Shown here: positions 62,306 through 64,000 of the stretch, piece after piece
Layout of the letters: every line of letters starts with the position of its first letter
Position numbering within the stretch: position 1 is the first letter of the stretch
NCBI GenBank assembly: GCA_963662395.1
Contig: OY759511.1
Location: 1,054,001 to 1,118,000 of the forward strand
Length of the DNA: 64,000 nucleotides
Origin: JAPOXR01 sp963662395
GTDB taxonomy: Bacteria > Pseudomonadota > Alphaproteobacteria > Rhodobacterales > Rhodobacteraceae
Direction: 5' to 3'
Notes under the pieces: model-generated
Database searches by the model: none
What the model was told of the DNA's origin: nothing
Seen by the model: the letters and a program-made list of their open reading frames with translations, nothing else
Translations under genes and position numbers: made by a program

Positions 62306-64000
62306 TCACCCTTCGCTTCCATCGGCCAGCGAGACATAACTGGCAATGATGTGCTTGGTGCCCGAACACTCGAACTCGACAACCAGCTTGTCACCCTCCT
62401 GCGACCGGACCTGCCCGTAGCCGAATTTCTGGTGGAACACCCGGACGCCCGAGGCATATTCCACATGGGCGGCGGCCTTTGCCGGTTCAACCTCCCGCCT
62501 TGCAGCGCCGGCAGACCGTTCGGCCGCCCGACTGACAAGCCGCCGAAATCCGGGGGCTCCGTAACCGCCGGCCGGCTTGCTCGCCGAGCCGTCAAACCGG
62601 CTGCCCGGTTTGCCAGCGGATTTCGCCCCATTGCCGAACGGGCTGGCCATGATGCCGGGAGGGGCCAGCATCTCCAGCTCCTCCCGAGGCAATTCGTCGA
62701 TGAAGCGGGAATGCAGCTGTGCATTCCAGCTGCCATATTGATTGCGGTTTCCGGCACAGGAAATCGTGCAAATCTCCCTGGCGCGGGTGATACCGACATA
62801 GGCCAGCCGGCGTTCCTCCTCCAGCCCCGCCGGACCCTCCTGTTCGAGCGTCCGGGCGGAGGGAAAGATGCCCTCCTCCCAGGCCGGCAGAAAAATCACC
62901 GGGTATTCCAGGCCCTTCGCCGCATGCAGGGTCATGATCGAGACCCTGTCGCCCTCGGCTTCCTGCAAATTGTCGAACACCAGCGACACATGCTCCAGGA
63001 ATCCCTGGATGCTGTCGAATTCCCGGAGAGACCTGACCAACTCCTTCAGGTTCTCCACCCGTCCGTCGCCTTCGGGGGTCTTCATTCTCAGCCACATCTG
63101 CGGAAGACCCGACCCGTCGATGATCTGCTCTGCCAGGTCGAGATGGCCCATCTCGCCCCGTCGCAGAAGCTCGCTCCAGCATTCGATGTCGCCAATGAAA
63201 CCGTTCAGCCCGATTGCCGTGCGTCCGGTGAATGCGCCATCCGCCAGCAGCCTGCCGGCTGCCGCCAGCAGTGAAACTCCCTCCTGTCTGGCAAGGTTTC
63301 GAATTGTCAGCTGGGCCTTTTCTCCTACAGCCCGCCTCGGGGTATTGACGATCCTCTCGAAGGCCAGATCATCGGCCGACGACACCACCAGCCGGAAATA
63401 GGCAAGCGCGTCGCGGATTTCCTTGCGTTCGTAGAACCTGGCCCCGCCGATCACCACATAGGGCAGCCCCAGCGCCAGAAACCGATCCTCGATTTCCCGC
63501 ATCAGGAACGAGGCACGCACCAGCACCGCCATGTCGCTGAACTTGTACCGCCGCCGGCTGCCGACCGCACTGACCAGTGCCTCGATCTCGCTGCCGATCC
63601 AGCTGGCCTCCGCCTTGCCATCCCAGTGACCAATCAGCTGCACCTTCTCTCCCCCGGGCAAATCGGTCCACAACTCCTTGCCGAGCCGATTCCGGTTATT
63701 GCCGATCACGGCACCGGCCACGGCCAGGATGTGCCTGGTTGACCGGTAATTCTGTTCGAGCCGGACGACCGTTACCCCGTCAAAATGCCGATCGAAGGCC
63801 AGGATGTTGCCGACATCGGCGCCTCTCCAGCCATAGATCGACTGATCCTCGTCGCCGACACAGCAGATATTGCTCCGGCCCTGGGCAAACAGTCGCAACC
63901 AGGCGTATTGGGCGGTGTTGATATCCTGGTATTCGTCGACAAGGATATATTTGAACCTGCGTTGATATCCGGCCAGCAACTCCTCATCCTGGCGCAACAA
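62306..64000 (-). CDS. ATP-dependent DNA helicase UvrD/PcrA (C-terminal part, runs off the window)
   Basis: The last 564 codons of a superfamily 1A helicase are present; the Walker A motif and the N-terminus lie past position 64000. Visible motifs are VDEYQDIN (II), GDEDQSIYGWRGAD (III), RLEQNYRST (IV), VSIMTLHAAKGLEYPVIFLP (V) and EERRLAYVGITRAR (VI). The C-terminal tail contains a flexible Gly/Ala/Lys-rich linker (about 430-500 of the visible part) and the PcrA-type Tudor-like domain (VRVFHQKFGYGQVRSQEGDK). It acts in nucleotide excision and mismatch repair and in clearing RecA or RNA polymerase from DNA. UvrD versus PcrA naming is a matter of lineage and cannot be settled from this part. 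Confidence 0.92.
   Translation of the reverse strand: MLRQDEELLAGYQRRFKYILVDEYQDINTAQYAWLRLFAQGRSNICCVGDEDQSIYGWRGADVGNILAFDRHFDGVTVVRLEQNYRSTRHILAVAGAVIGNNRNRLGKELWTDLPGGEKVQLIGHWDGKAEASWIGSEIEALVSAVGSRRRYKFSDMAVLVRASFLMREIEDRFLALGLPYVVIGGARFYERKEIRDALAYFRLVVSSADDLAFERIVNTPRRAVGEKAQLTIRNLARQEGVSLLAAAGRLLADGAFTGRTAIGLNGFIGDIECWSELLRRGEMGHLDLAEQIIDGSGLPQMWLRMKTPEGDGRVENLKELVRSLREFDSIQGFLEHVSLVFDNLQEAEGDRVSIMTLHAAKGLEYPVIFLPAWEEGIFPSARTLEQEGPAGLEEERRLAYVGITRAREICTISCAGNRNQYGSWNAQLHSRFIDELPREELEMLAPPGIMASPFGNGAKSAGKPGSRFDGSASKPAGGYGAPGFRRLVSRAAERSAGAARREVEPAKAAAHVEYASGVRVFHQKFGYGQVRSQEGDKLVVEFECSGTKHIIASYVSLADGSEG

Overview
The window is about 62-65% GC by eye and its gene content points to an alphaproteobacterium, probably related to Rhodobacterales or Rhodospirillales. 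The evidence is a heterotetrameric sarcosine oxidase set (soxBDAG), an aerobic cobaltochelatase pair (cobS-cobT) close to a BolA and a J-domain protein, DUF1289, CcmI, and the order dcw cluster - ftsZ - lpxC - bamD - recN. Many genes appear to start with GTG or TTG (soxA, soxB, bolA, lpxC, ftsA, mrp, mraZ, ruvX, dgoK).

Layout. 1-731: the 5' part of dksA (minus) and a small two-helix membrane protein. 832-7894: a galactoside region. GH2 and GH4 glycosidases lie on the minus strand, and dgoK-dgoA plus an M48 metalloprotease form a tightly overlapping plus-strand operon. Together they could release galactose and feed the end of the De Ley-Doudoroff pathway. 7903-14716: a decayed Rieske oxygenase gene, a small basic protein, and the sarcosine oxidase operon. 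15065-18135: ccmI, ruvX, a DUF1289 protein and a DusA-like tRNA-dihydrouridine synthase. 18267-25638: a PcfJ-like protein, an autotransporter, a PuuD-like amidotransferase and gatB. 25677-34236: bolA, an unknown gene, a J-domain protein, a graveyard with a broken dprA-like gene, then cobS, cobT and an aminopeptidase P. 34279-42142 (minus): recN, bamD, lpxC and ftsZ, with a plus-strand periplasmic nucleotidase (cpdB) inserted between bamD and lpxC. 42281-59614 (minus): the rest of a complete mraZ-to-ftsZ division and cell-wall cluster, mostly with overlapping genes. 60068-64000: mrp, a decayed autotransporter barrel on the plus strand, and the C-terminal two thirds of a UvrD/PcrA helicase.

How the genes fit together. 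The largest block (about 19 kb) makes UDP-MurNAc-pentapeptide and lipid II and builds the divisome. lpxC and bamD add outer-membrane biogenesis. soxBDAG oxidises sarcosine to glycine and 5,10-methylene-tetrahydrofolate, and the adjacent Rieske remnant suggests that an upstream methylamine/betaine demethylation step was once encoded here. cobST would insert cobalt in aerobic B12 synthesis.

No rRNA, tRNA, insertion sequence or CRISPR array was recognised. The most unusual items are three multiply broken genes (Rieske oxygenase, DprA-like, autotransporter barrel), a perfect 12+12 bp inverted repeat upstream of mraZ, a chromosomal PcfJ-like protein, and a RuvX with Asn where an acidic active-site residue is expected.
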